Part shown: one piece after another, positions 9,200-17,994 of the stretch
Layout: every line of letters starts with the position of its first letter
How positions within the stretch are numbered: the first letter of the stretch is position 1
Source: Pirellulales bacterium
GTDB taxonomy: Bacteria > Planctomycetota > Planctomycetia > Pirellulales > JANQPP01
Assembly (NCBI GenBank): GCA_028289405.1
Contig: JANQPP010000124.1
Coordinates: 1 to 64,000 of the forward strand
DNA length: 64,000 nt
Direction of reading: 5' to 3'
Notes under the pieces: generated by a model
The model's input: only the letters and a program-made list of their open reading frames with translations
Databases searched by the model: none
What the model was told of the DNA's origin: nothing
Translations under genes and position numbers: made by a program

Positions 9200-11062
9200 T
9201 CAATCCACGTAGATAAACTCGCTGGCGTTGAGGAGGGCGAGGCAGGCGGTGAGCAGGTTTTCGCGTGCGTCGCGCGAGGGGGCGTTGAGCAACTCGGTGA
9301 ATCGCTGCGATTCCTCGGGGACCGGATGGCGGGAGAGCGTGATTAGGAATAGCCGCTCAATGAGTTCGGCGTGAGAAAGATGACGCGTGGAACGCTCTCG
9401 CCAGAGACGGTCTCGCAGATGCCGGGCGGACTGGAAGGCCAGTTCGCCGTTGAGCATTTCCAGCGATTGCAGAGCCGTGGTGGAGCGGTCACGTCGTGGG
9501 CAGGAAGCACCGGCGTCGGGACGGTCGAACACGTCGAAGATGGGGTATCGAAGATTGCGGCGGGCAAAGACATAGATACTCCGCCGCCCATGCTCGGCAG
9601 GCTGCCCACTCGCTTGCCACTGTCCCTTGAGCAGCGTGGAGAGCATTTCGGGTGGTAGTGGCGGCATCACGCTGGGGCCGCCGTATTCACGATTCAGTTG
9701 CCCGCTCACGGCCAGCAGGGCGTCACGGATGATCTCTCCTTCCAATCGCTTGCGAGGAAAGCGGCTATAAAGCTCGTTCTCGGAATCCTCTTCCAATGTG
9801 CGTTGCCAGGCAGCAAATGCATCTCCTTTTGCCGAATCCACGTGGCTGGCCTGCTGGTAGGTTGCCGACAGCAGTATCGTCCGATGCAGATGCTTGATGC
9901 TCCAGCCGCCGCGGCGAAACTCCGTGGCGAGCCAATCCAAGAGTTCGGGATGGGACGGCCCCTCGGCGATCAGCCCGAAGTCGCTGGGGTTTTCGCAGAG
10001 GCTCCGGCCAAAATGATGCTGCCAAACACGGTGGGCCATCACGCGGGCGGTGAGCGGGTTTTCAGGGGCGAAGAGCCAATCGGCCAGTGCTTGTCGAGGT
10101 TGGGACGTATCGAAGCCGGACCAGGCTACGGCTGTGCTGGCGATGCGAGGTGGCCGAGGACTCACGGCAGGACCTTGGCCATGCAGTTCACCACGATGAA
10201 AGAGCCAAGGCGCGACGGCTGCCGGCTGCGCGGAGAGCATCGCCACGGGCCGGTCCCGCCGCATTTCGGGGACTGCCGCTTCAAAGATGCTCCGCAGACG
10301 ATAAAAGTCGGCCTGGCTGATGGGGTCGTATTTGTGGTCATGGCACTGCGCGCAGTGCATTTGCAGGCCCAGCAGGGCGGCGCCCACGGTGGAGGTGATT
10401 TCGTTCAGCTTGTCATGCCGGCGGAGGTCCTGCTCATTGATGTCCGGCATGTCGGGACCGGCCAGGCAGAACATGGTGGCGATGGCGTCCTCCTCGCGGC
10501 CCGTGAAGTCGCCGGCCAATTGCAGGCGGATGAACTGGTCATATGGCAGGTCTGCGTTGAGGGCATCGATGACCCATTGCCGGTATTGCCAGGCATTCTT
10601 GCGAACTTTGTCATGCTCGAAGCCATCCGTCTCCGCGAACCGGGCCAGGTCGAGCCAATACTGCGCCCAGCGTTCACCGTAAGCGGGCGAGGCGAGAAAA
10701 CGATCGACCAGCCGCGCGTAGGCATCCGGAGAATCGTCCTGCTCGAAGCGCGTGACCTCCTCCGGAGTGGGCGGCAGCCCCAACAGGTCAAACTTCAGCC
10801 GGCGGAGCAACGTGGAACGCCGGGCCGGCGGCGCGGGGCGCAAACCCTCTGCTTCGAGCCGCCCGAGGATGAAAAAATCGACGTCCGCTTGAGGCCAGCC
10901 GGTGAGCTTCACATCTGGCAAAGCGGGACGCAAGATCGGCAAAAAAGACCAGTGGTCGCGATCGTAATCGGTGATGGGCTCTTCGTCGATTTCGGCCCGC
11001 GCAAGGCCGAGGGGTGACACGAGCAATAGGCAGACGATCACCAATCGTGGCCACGAAGTCAT
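9200..11062 (-). CDS. DUF1549-DUF1553 protein without N-terminal cytochrome domain (module 2)
   Basis: A 620-residue exported protein. A signal peptide (VIVCLLLVSPLGLARA) leads directly into DUF1549 without the CxxCH cytochrome domain that heads the homolog at 2183-4588. DUF1549 contains GERWAQYWLDLARFAETDGFEHD and the heme-type motif CAQCHDHKYDPI; DUF1553 follows with NPLTARVMAHRVWQHHFG. It is the second gene of a leftward operon: its ATG overlaps the stop of the DUF1501 gene by 4 bases (ATGA), so translation is coupled. The 3' end has a decayed duplicate at 8151-8290. Family function is not established; heme binding by the remaining CxxCH is plausible. Confidence 0.92.
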   Translation of the reverse strand: MTSWPRLVIVCLLLVSPLGLARAEIDEEPITDYDRDHWSFLPILRPALPDVKLTGWPQADVDFFILGRLEAEGLRPAPPARRSTLLRRLKFDLLGLPPTPEEVTRFEQDDSPDAYARLVDRFLASPAYGERWAQYWLDLARFAETDGFEHDKVRKNAWQYRQWVIDALNADLPYDQFIRLQLAGDFTGREEDAIATMFCLAGPDMPDINEQDLRRHDKLNEITSTVGAALLGLQMHCAQCHDHKYDPISQADFYRLRSIFEAAVPEMRRDRPVAMLSAQPAAVAPWLFHRGELHGQGPAVSPRPPRIASTAVAWSGFDTSQPRQALADWLFAPENPLTARVMAHRVWQHHFGRSLCENPSDFGLIAEGPSHPELLDWLATEFRRGGWSIKHLHRTILLSATYQQASHVDSAKGDAFAAWQRTLEEDSENELYSRFPRKRLEGEIIRDALLAVSGQLNREYGGPSVMPPLPPEMLSTLLKGQWQASGQPAEHGRRSIYVFARRNLRYPIFDVFDRPDAGASCPRRDRSTTALQSLEMLNGELAFQSARHLRDRLWRERSTRHLSHAELIERLFLITLSRHPVPEESQRFTELLNAPSRDARENLLTACLALLNASEFIYVD

Positions 11063-12480
11063 GCCAGAATGTCCTCCACGATTTCCACGTCGTCGGTAGG
11101 ACCGATGAGCCGTTCTTCGAGTCCGTTGTGATAGAAAGAAAGCCCCTCGTGGTCGATCCCCAGCAGGTGCAGCAGCGTGGCGTGGAAGTTGCGAATATGC
11201 ACTGCGTTTTCCACGGCACGGAGCCCAATCGGATCCGTGCCGCCGTACGCCATCCCTGCTTTTACACCGCCTCCGGCGAGCCAGATGCTATAGCCCCAAG
11301 GATTGTGGTCGCGGCCCTTCCCCGATTCGCTCATCGGCATGCGTCCGAATTCGCCCCCCCAGATCACGAGTGTGTCATTCCACAACCCGCGCTGCTTGAG
11401 ATCCTGCAACAGGCCCGCGATGGGGCGATCGGTGGCCAGGCAGTGCCGCGTGTGATTCTTGAGAACATCGCTGTGGGCATCCCAGCCATTGGTGTCGCCC
11501 GAGTAAAGTTGCACGAATCGCACGCCACGTTCGAGCATGCGGCGGGCGAGGAGGCAGCGCTGCCCGAAGTCGCGGGTTGTTGGCCGGTCGATACCGTACA
11601 GGCGGTTGGTGGCCGCCGTCTCCTGGGAGAAGTCGACCAATTCGGGCGCGGAGGACTGCATGCGAAAGGCGAGTTCGTAAGCCTCGATGCGGGCGTTTAG
11701 TTCGTCATCGAAACCGCGTGCCGCCAGATGTCGGCGGTTCAGAAAATCCGTAAGCTTCAGCGCCTCGCGCTGTTGGTCGTCGGAAAAACCGGAGGGAGGT
11801 TCTAAGTGCAGGATCGGCTGTCCGCTGGGGCGCATCGTCACGCCCTGATAGTTGGCGGGCAAGAAACCGCTCCCCCAAGCGGGCGGGCCACCTTTGAGTC
11901 CGCCGGCAGGATCGGGCAGTACGACGAACGCCGGCAAGTCTTCGTTTTCGCTCCCGAGGCCATAGGCGACCCAACTCCCCACACTGGGGCGGCCCATCAG
12001 GATACTGCCGGTGTTCATCTGGTACACCGACTGCGGATGATTCACGCTGTCGCCATGCATGCCGCGAATGACGCACAGGTCGTCCGCGTGCCGGGCAATT
12101 TCGGGAAGAAAATCGCTGATCTCCAGCCCCGATTCGCCGCGCGGACGGAACGGCTTGATCGGTCCCAAGAGCGGATTGCGGGCCACGTCGCGGCGGGTCT
12201 TCACCGCGCCGAAACTGTCGGGGATCGGTTTGCCCGCCAACCGCGCCAGTTCCAGTTTGGGGTCGAACAGGTCAACATGGCTAGGTCCGCCATGCATGAA
12301 GAGCCAAATGATACGTTTGACGCGGGCACGGTCGGGATCGAACCATGAAAGGTTCGTCACTGAAGCGGACGCGGGCCTTGCCCAGCGGTCCGGCAACAGC
12401 GTGGCCAGGGCCAAGGCGCCGAAACCGGCACCCCCTTGGAACAGAAAATCGCGTCGAGTGGCTGGCGCATCGGGGGGCAT
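11059..12480 (-). CDS. DUF1501 protein with Tat-like signal (module 2)
   Basis: A 473-residue DUF1501 protein. It begins with a twin-arginine type signal (ATRRDFLFQGGAGFGALALATLL) and carries the family blocks FMHGGPSHVDLFDPK, DTLVIWGGEFGRMPMSE and GRDHNPWGYSIWLAGGGV. The start is supported by GAGGAAG about 6 bases before the ATG. It is followed by, and overlaps by 4 bases, the DUF1549/1553 gene, so here DUF1501 comes first, the reverse of module 1. The deiodinase-like gene lies upstream on the same strand with a 157-base gap, so co-transcription is possible. An alkaline phosphatase-like fold is known for the family; the substrate is not. Confidence 0.92.
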   Translation of the reverse strand: MPPDAPATRRDFLFQGGAGFGALALATLLPDRWARPASASVTNLSWFDPDRARVKRIIWLFMHGGPSHVDLFDPKLELARLAGKPIPDSFGAVKTRRDVARNPLLGPIKPFRPRGESGLEISDFLPEIARHADDLCVIRGMHGDSVNHPQSVYQMNTGSILMGRPSVGSWVAYGLGSENEDLPAFVVLPDPAGGLKGGPPAWGSGFLPANYQGVTMRPSGQPILHLEPPSGFSDDQQREALKLTDFLNRRHLAARGFDDELNARIEAYELAFRMQSSAPELVDFSQETAATNRLYGIDRPTTRDFGQRCLLARRMLERGVRFVQLYSGDTNGWDAHSDVLKNHTRHCLATDRPIAGLLQDLKQRGLWNDTLVIWGGEFGRMPMSESGKGRDHNPWGYSIWLAGGGVKAGMAYGGTDPIGLRAVENAVHIRNFHATLLHLLGIDHEGLSFYHNGLEERLIGPTDDVEIVEDILA

Positions 12481-12637
12481 GGCATCTTCCTCGCCCAGGC
12501 AAAGATGCGGGGGATCGATAGGGATATCTTCAGACTATCAGTGTCGCGTGGCATTCGCAAATTCAATCTCGGCTGGCGAGGCTTATCACCGCGATCGTCG
12601 ATATTATTCCTCTCAAGCGAAACTCGCCGATTTTCCG

Positions 12638-13459
12638 CTAGAGGCGTACAACTCGCGCACGCCGACACTTCCCCACCCGCCGGACGCTATGACTAATCGT
12701 CCGTGCCGGGAGAACGCTCGCGGCGTTTTCGGCTTTCACTTCCTCTTCGGAGGTGACGTGCCGTTCTTCGCCGGCTTCCGCTGCATCCTCGGGAAGCGGT
12801 GGTTCGTGGCCCGTCTCGCGAAGTTTCTTCAACCACACCTGAGTGGCTCCCAAAGCGGGAGCAAAGCCAAACGGTTCACGCGCCGCGGCGACAGCTAGAC
12901 GACCATCGGTGCGGACAACAAAGATGCGGTCGGGCCAAGCTCGATATGCTTGATTGACGGCATCCCGCATATCATCGACGACGCAGGGAATCGTGAGTTG
13001 CTTGTGCGTGAGCAGCATGTTCGCGACGGAGCAGCGCTCACCGTAGTCATCGTGTTCGGTGATGCCTAATTCTTCCGCGTAGCTGACTGACCAGTCCGAA
13101 TCGGCGGCGTGGGCTTCATTGATATACACCAGCCGAAATTCGGCCAAGTCCTTGTAGGCCTGAAACATCTTTTCCATTTCGCCAACCTGGCGAAGAAAGG
13201 GAGGTCACGTGTAGCTCCCAAAGAAGAGGATCACCGGCTTCTCGCCGCGATGTTTCTTGAGGTCGAAGGTGTCCTCACCATCGAGTGATTTGAGCTTAAA
13301 GGTCGGCGCGAGCTGGCCCACCTTCAGCGCGTCACGTTCCGTGCGTCGTCCTCGTCTGCCCCGCTGACCCTCCACTTGGCTGGCAAGGCAAGCCAGCAAC
13401 GCTGCCGTGATCGTGACGGACAGGATTCGTTTTGCTTTCATTGCTTTCCTTTTCTCCAT
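12638..13459 (-). CDS. Iodothyronine deiodinase-like selenoprotein (UGA-encoded selenocysteine)
   Basis: If the single in-frame TGA (13205-13207, codon 85) is read as selenocysteine, the gene encodes 273 residues ending at a TAG. The N-terminus is an export signal (about residues 8-31; the LLAC stretch could also be a weak lipobox). A thioredoxin-fold domain follows, with LAPTFKLKSLDG, then PVILFFGSYT-U-PPFLRQ. This is the active-site signature of iodothyronine deiodinases, which read FGSCT-U-PSF or PPF in animals. Downstream landmarks of the family are present: LVYINEAHAADSDW (115-123 for EAHAADSDW), ANMLL, PCVVDDM, YRAWPDRIFVV. The reading frame stays intact on both sides of the TGA and a SECIS-like hairpin follows it. 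Bacterial members presumably act as thiol/selenol oxidoreductases; the substrate is unknown. Lying divergent from the PhoD-like gene, it leads module 2. Confidence 0.85.
13169..13199 (-). promoter_or_regulatory. Bacterial SECIS-like hairpin
   Basis: Directly after the TGA, TTCGCC (bases 11-16 after the TGA) pairs with GGCGAA (22-27) around the loop AGGTT. A lower stem of CTTTC with GAAAAG continues below a three-base bulge. In the E. coli fdhF SECIS the apical loop is AGGUCU and its first A is base 18 after the UGA; here it is base 17. Such hairpins bind SelB and recode UGA as selenocysteine. The fold was found by eye, without an energy calculation. Confidence 0.75.
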
Positions 13460-13677
13460 GGAATGGGAATACCGGCATGCAAACTATATCTACAACCTGG
13501 AAACCCCGCTTAGAGCCGAACGTGTCGATAGGGCTTTCGGATTCTTACCCATGCCGCCAATAGCGGCCAAAGCGAGGCCCGTCCATTTTCACGATTTTGC
13601 AAGACGCACCACGGGCGGCGCGATACGATGTGGCATCACCTTTTCCACGCCTGATGGCCACTTGGAGGTTATGAATC

Positions 13678-15510
13678 GTGCGAATGATCGTTCATGCGGC
13701 GCTGATTCTCGGGACATTTGCGGCGGCACGCGCTTCCGCCGTGGAAATTACGCATGGCCCCATCTTGGGCAGATTATCTTCCACCGGAGCCGGCGTGTGG
13801 GCTCGTACTAAAACCCCAGGTGAATTCCACGTGGTTTACAGCACGACACCCGATTTGCTAGATCCACAAGCGGAATCGGGGAGGTCCGCGCCGGCGCGGA
13901 CGGAGTTGGCCCACGACAATACCGGTTGGGTCCAATTGGAGAACTTGTCTCCCAATACGAAGTACTATTATCGATTGGCCACGGAAGAAGGCATCACCGA
14001 GCTTGCCGGTACGTTTCGCACGCTTCCTGAGCCGGACCAGTTCCGTCACGCCGAGAGAAACCCCGACGGCCTGTTCAATTTTCGTTTCGAATTTGCCTGC
14101 GGCAACAACCAGACGCCCGGGCAAGGGGCGGGCGCGGAGCTGCCGGCCTTTCGCACGATGCTGCGCCAGTTGCGGGATCAGGTTCACTTCTCCATCCAAA
14201 ATGGCGATTGGCTCTACGAAGATCAGCGCGACTACACGCCGGATGCTTGGCGGCGGCAAGTTGGGATCGAGCCGGGGCAAACACCGGAAACCGTCAACAC
14301 CGCCCCGACGATCGTGGGCGTGTGGGAGAATTACAAAATCTATCTGGAACGTGGCGCGAACCTCGCGGCCTACCATCGCCATGTGCCCACATTTTTTACA
14401 TTTGACGACCACGAGATTTTGAACGATGTATGGGGCGCGGGAACCCCTGGGCTGCGAGACCGGCGGGCCGTTTTTCGCGATATCGGCGTAAGGGCCTGGT
14501 ACGACTATCTCGGTTGGAGCAATCCGGTGTCTTTCCAGCAGGGAATTCATTTGGGAACGGCCCAGTTGCAGGCCGGCAGTGACGTGTTAGTCGATGAAGG
14601 TGCCGACTGTTCAAGGTTAGACCTCGGCCAGGCGGCCACGCTGCACGTGCATTTGGGCGGATCAACCGCCGGCGTCAACGACAACGCGCTCGATGGCGTG
14701 GGCGGCGATCCCAACGCGGGCGTGTATGAGATCGTGGAAGTGCTCGATTCGCGCCGGCTCAAAATCCGTCCCGCCGCGGACGCGGATGGTACGGCGGCCT
14801 ATTCCATCGGGCGTCGTTCGTACTATCGTTTCCGCGTTAGCAATTGCGACTTTTTCGTGGTGGATACGCGGACACACCGGCAAATGCACGATGTGCAGCG
14901 GCCCGACAATCCCGACGTTTCCATGCTCGGCGCGGCCCAAAAGAAGTGGCTGCTGGAAGGCATGCGGGAAAGCGATGCCGAGTTCCTGTTCGTCGTCTCC
15001 AGCGTGAATTTCATGGTGCCGCACGTGGGGGGCGGCGCGATCCGCACCCACAACAAGGATGATGCCTGGACCGTCTTCCTCCACGAACGGGAACAATTGA
15101 TCAACACCTGGGACGGACTGGGCAAGCCGGTCTTCGTGCTCACGGGGGACTTGCACAATAGCTTCGCGATCAAGATCACGGACCGCGTGTGGGAATTCGC
15201 GTCCGGTCCCCACAATAGCAACAACCACTGGTACAGCGATGAAGGGTCGCGTCCCGCCACGGGCAAGTTTCAATACGGCCCGCGAGCTTGCGATATTCGC
15301 TGGTCCACGTGGTTCGCCAACGACATTCCCCGCGAAAACTTGCAGCATCCCACTTACTGCGTGGTGCAGGTGAACAACGTCTTCAACAACCCCGTCCAAC
15401 TGGGAGAGGAGCGGTGGTTCGCCTACGAACGGCCCCAGGTCATTTTCCAATACTTCGATGGACGGACGGGTGAAATGCGGTACGCGGAGGCGATCCCTGC
15501 CGCGCGATAG
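13678..15510 (+). CDS. PhoD-like alkaline phosphatase/metallophosphoesterase, exported
   Basis: A protein of about 610 residues with a short signal peptide (MIVHAALILGTFAAARASA). An N-terminal fibronectin-like/PhoD_N domain follows (ITHGPILGRLSSTGAGVWART to about residue 125), then a PhoD-like metallophosphatase domain. Metal-site segments are FACGNN (the usual SCQ position), IQNGDWLYED, FFTFDDHEILNDVWG and LTGDLHNSF. A segment of about 90 residues around 290-380 (LQAGSDVLVDEG..., YSIGRRSYYRF) is inserted between catalytic blocks. GGAGG at 13664-13668 is 9 bases from the GTG at 13678 and 15 from the ATG at 13684, so GTG is favoured. PhoD enzymes are calcium/iron phosphodiesterases for phosphate scavenging; the substrate here is not predictable. 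Confidence 0.85.
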   Translation: MRMIVHAALILGTFAAARASAVEITHGPILGRLSSTGAGVWARTKTPGEFHVVYSTTPDLLDPQAESGRSAPARTELAHDNTGWVQLENLSPNTKYYYRLATEEGITELAGTFRTLPEPDQFRHAERNPDGLFNFRFEFACGNNQTPGQGAGAELPAFRTMLRQLRDQVHFSIQNGDWLYEDQRDYTPDAWRRQVGIEPGQTPETVNTAPTIVGVWENYKIYLERGANLAAYHRHVPTFFTFDDHEILNDVWGAGTPGLRDRRAVFRDIGVRAWYDYLGWSNPVSFQQGIHLGTAQLQAGSDVLVDEGADCSRLDLGQAATLHVHLGGSTAGVNDNALDGVGGDPNAGVYEIVEVLDSRRLKIRPAADADGTAAYSIGRRSYYRFRVSNCDFFVVDTRTHRQMHDVQRPDNPDVSMLGAAQKKWLLEGMRESDAEFLFVVSSVNFMVPHVGGGAIRTHNKDDAWTVFLHEREQLINTWDGLGKPVFVLTGDLHNSFAIKITDRVWEFASGPHNSNNHWYSDEGSRPATGKFQYGPRACDIRWSTWFANDIPRENLQHPTYCVVQVNNVFNNPVQLGEERWFAYERPQVIFQYFDGRTGEMRYAEAIPAAR

Positions 15511-15707
15511 TCGCTCACGCTTCTGGCCGAAATTAATTCAGAAACCGTCTGGAATTTCCAAGTATTTTTTTGATTTCTCGCGAAAAACCTCTACGATGAT
15601 TCTCCGCATCGGCATGTTCCCGGCTAGTGGCTTGTAATGAAGGCGGGGCCTGGGGTGTCTCCGCCGGCAAGGCCAGCCGTTCCCTTGCCCACTGGGAGGT
15701 TTTCGCC

Positions 15708-16760
15708 ATGAGACGATGCTCGGTCTGCTTTGGTGTCGCCACATTGACCTTGGCCGTTTTCGTGGACCATGCGGCGGCACAGAAGGTGTTGCTGTTGGTC
15801 AACGATCCCACCAACCTGATCAATCTCGATCCCGATCTGGTCGATCGCATGGAGTCACGGTTCGACGCGGAGGTCACCGTGGAGCGGGCCGACAATTTCA
15901 ATACCGCGGAGTTGGACGCGCTGGCGCGGGAACATGACATCGTGATCATTTCCGAATCCTTGGGGTCAGGCACGACACTGGAAAATGGCGCCTTCAAGCT
16001 ACAACAGACTCCCGTACCGGTCGTCTCCTTTGAAGCCTATATGTGGGAGGACGCATTCTGGGTGGAATTGCCCCAGTTCGACGGCTTCGGCAATACGGGC
16101 CGTACCGATTTGATCGGGGCCCCCGAAGCGGCCGGCTTGGAGGAAGCGCAAACCGAGATGTACATCACCGCCATGGGCGCGGACCATCCGCTCAGCGCCG
16201 GTTTCGATGAAGGCCCGCTCACCGTCTACAACGAGCTCTATAGCGTGAACTTTGGCCAGACCTCACCGAATGCCAAGGTGATCGCCACGGCGGACGCGGC
16301 GGGCGAATTTCCCGCCCATTTCATCTATGAAGAGGGGGACGAACTCGTCAACGGAACTACCGCGCCGGCGGCGCGGGTCGGGTTGTTCTTCGGGCAGGCG
16401 GCCAATCCAAATGCGAATTTCGCCCCCCGGCTCGACCTGTTCCACGACAACGCCTGGCGGCTGTTCGACGCAGTGCTCGAACTGGGGCTCGGCCCACTCC
16501 CTGATCCAGGAGATTTCAACGAAGACGGCACTGTCGATTTGGCGGACTACGAAATCCTCAAAGCCAATTTCAACACCGATGCCCGCTTCCGGCAGGGGGA
16601 TATGGATTTCAGTGGCCGCGTCGACCTGCGGGACTTCACGGCATTCGTGGAGGTCTTCAACGCTAATGCCGCCGCTGTCCCCGAGCCGGGCACGCTGTGG
16701 CTGCTGCTTTTGGGAGCAGGGGCCGTGCCTTGGGCCAAGCTCCGCCGCCGAATCGCGTGA
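15708..16760 (+). CDS. ThuA/GATase-like secreted protein with dockerin repeats and PEP-CTERM tail
   Basis: About 350 residues, starting at the ATG at 15708, which has GGGAGGT 7 bases upstream. After a signal peptide (ending DHAAAQ), residues about 25-255 begin KVLLLVNDPTNL and continue through HDIVIISESLGSG and GADHPLSAGF, resembling the glutamine-amidotransferase-like fold of ThuA-type proteins. Two calcium-binding dockerin/EF-hand-like repeats follow (DFNEDGTVDLADYEILKANF and DMDFSGRVDLRDFTAFVEVF). The C-terminus is PEP-CTERM: VPEPGTLWLLLLGAGAVPW then KLRRR. The ThuA-like assignment rests on overall pattern and is moderate; the dockerin and sorting signals are clear. An in-frame upstream extension to 15627 is open but lacks a ribosome-binding site. 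Confidence 0.8.
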   Translation: MRRCSVCFGVATLTLAVFVDHAAAQKVLLLVNDPTNLINLDPDLVDRMESRFDAEVTVERADNFNTAELDALAREHDIVIISESLGSGTTLENGAFKLQQTPVPVVSFEAYMWEDAFWVELPQFDGFGNTGRTDLIGAPEAAGLEEAQTEMYITAMGADHPLSAGFDEGPLTVYNELYSVNFGQTSPNAKVIATADAAGEFPAHFIYEEGDELVNGTTAPAARVGLFFGQAANPNANFAPRLDLFHDNAWRLFDAVLELGLGPLPDPGDFNEDGTVDLADYEILKANFNTDARFRQGDMDFSGRVDLRDFTAFVEVFNANAAAVPEPGTLWLLLLGAGAVPWAKLRRRIA

Positions 16761-16816
16761 AGTAAACGAATAAACTTGGGTGAACATCCTCCATCTTGGA
16801 CCATCGATCGCCCTCT

Positions 16817-16860
16817 GAAACCAGCGCTGAGGGTCTGCTCCGCGCTGGTTTCTTGATTTT
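16817..16860 (+). terminator. Hairpin terminator between convergent genes
   Basis: GAAACCAGCGC and GCGCTGGTTTC form a perfect 11-base stem with a 14-base loop, followed by TTGATTTT. It lies 57 bases past the stop of the PEP-CTERM gene and touches the stop of the opposing protease gene, so it could serve both directions. Confidence 0.85.
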
Positions 16861-17458
16861 ATCGGTCGGCAAAATACAAAATCTGCACGACCAACAGCAG
16901 GAACACAGCGGCCGTCGTCATCACCGCCACTCTCGGATTCACTTCGCCATCCCTGAGACCAAAATGCCGGCCCTGGCCATGCCACAAGGCCAGCCCAACG
17001 GGGATGGTCACGGCGCCGAAGGCCCACAACAGCCAGCGGGGCTGCCCCAAACGGAGCAGGTCTCCCGCGTCCCCCACGTGGCCGAAGGATCCGCATCCGA
17101 GATAAGCGCCGTTGGCTACCAGGCAGAAGCCAGCGAAGAAGCGCACGACGAAAGTACCGCCCAAACGGAGCCGGTGGCAGGCAACAAGCAAGGCCAGCGG
17201 CAACAGGCTGCCGCCGACCGGCCCGGCCCACGCGACGAGGGCTGGTCGCGGATTGTAGGCCAGATCGGTACGTGAGATGGCCAGCGGATGGAGCACGACC
17301 CGCTCGACACGCCCGCCCGTGATCCACGCTCCGAGGACATGGCCGAATTCATGCACGGCCATCATGCCCCACCAGGAAAACAGCACGGTCGAAACGATCA
17401 GCACCCATCGAGCAAGTCGGGATCGAAGCTTTCCGTCCATCGATGTTGCCCTAAACAT
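16859..17458 (-). CDS. M50-like membrane metalloprotease
   Basis: Up to 199 residues; the ATG at 17440 (six residues in) has AGGG at better spacing and may be the true start. The first membrane helix carries AVHEFGHVLGAW, the HExxH zinc motif within a membrane segment, typical of site-2/M50 peptidases of the M50B-like group. GHVGDAGDLL about 80 residues later could supply the third zinc ligand. Four or five further hydrophobic helices follow. M50 proteases cleave membrane-spanning substrates such as anti-sigma factors or act in signal-peptide clearance; no substrate gene is evident nearby. A cytoplasmic-membrane location is certain from hydrophobicity; proteolytic activity is inferred from the motif. 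Confidence 0.75.
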   Translation of the reverse strand: MFRATSMDGKLRSRLARWVLIVSTVLFSWWGMMAVHEFGHVLGAWITGGRVERVVLHPLAISRTDLAYNPRPALVAWAGPVGGSLLPLALLVACHRLRLGGTFVVRFFAGFCLVANGAYLGCGSFGHVGDAGDLLRLGQPRWLLWAFGAVTIPVGLALWHGQGRHFGLRDGEVNPRVAVMTTAAVFLLLVVQILYFADR

Positions 17459-17665
17459 TCACTGAGATACGGGTTGTGTCTCCATGATACACCTGGCCAG
17501 TGAACGCAACCGAAAGCGGTCCATAGCAATATGTGGACATGCAATGGTCAAGACGCTACGGTAATCAAGCCGCCCTTGCCCTAGTGGCGGAAGGGGCTAA
17601 ACTATGGGATTCGTATTTGTGGGTAGCTAAAAGATCGCGGCGGCGAGACGTTCGAGGTAGATGCC

Positions 17666-17944
17666 ATGGCACGGGTATGTGAGATTTGCGGCAAAAAGCC
17701 GCTCATTGGTAACCAGGTTACGACCCGGGGCAAGGCGAAATACCTGGGCGGCGTGGGTACCAAAATCACGGGAATCACCCGGCGGCAGTTCCGTCCCAAT
17801 TTGCAGCGAGTGCGGATCACCACGGAGAACGGCACGCACAAAACGATGCGCATCTGCACGCAGTGCCTCCGCAGCGGAGCGGTGACCAAGCTGGTCCGCC
17901 AAGCCCCCTTCAAACTGCCCAAGCAGGAGACGAGCAAGTCCTGA
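17666..17944 (+). CDS. rpmB: 50S ribosomal protein L28
   Basis: A 92-residue bL28 protein. The N-terminus MARVCEICGKKPLIGNQV is diagnostic, and TQCLRSGAV near residue 70 completes the family pattern. Both CxxC pairs (Cys5/Cys8 and ICTQC) are kept, so this is the zinc-binding C+ form. A GAGGTAG ribosome-binding site precedes the ATG. It is followed after 50 bases by gatC on the same strand, so rpmB and gatCAB may be transcribed together. It is a structural component of the large ribosomal subunit. Confidence 0.97.
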   Translation: MARVCEICGKKPLIGNQVTTRGKAKYLGGVGTKITGITRRQFRPNLQRVRITTENGTHKTMRICTQCLRSGAVTKLVRQAPFKLPKQETSKS

Positions 17945-17994
17945 CGGTGCTGTCACCCGTTTTTGCATCGCTCCAAGCACGGAATCGCGTTGTC

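Noticed and set aside
9698-11017. A long open frame antisense to the module 2 DUF1549/1553 gene
   Set aside because: Same reason: the minus strand carries the recognisable DUF1549/1553 domains and a coupled operon start.
12638-13459. Deiodinase-like gene read as a pseudogene split by a nonsense mutation or as two separate genes
   Set aside because: The TGA is at the exact Sec position of the family, the frame is otherwise perfect, and a SECIS-like hairpin follows; the 27 bases between the two open frames also encode conserved residues (PPFLRQ).
16263-17327. A 354-codon leftward open frame across the PEP-CTERM/M50 junction
   Set aside because: It runs through a strong terminator and two well-supported genes in other frames; composition is arginine-rich shadow type.
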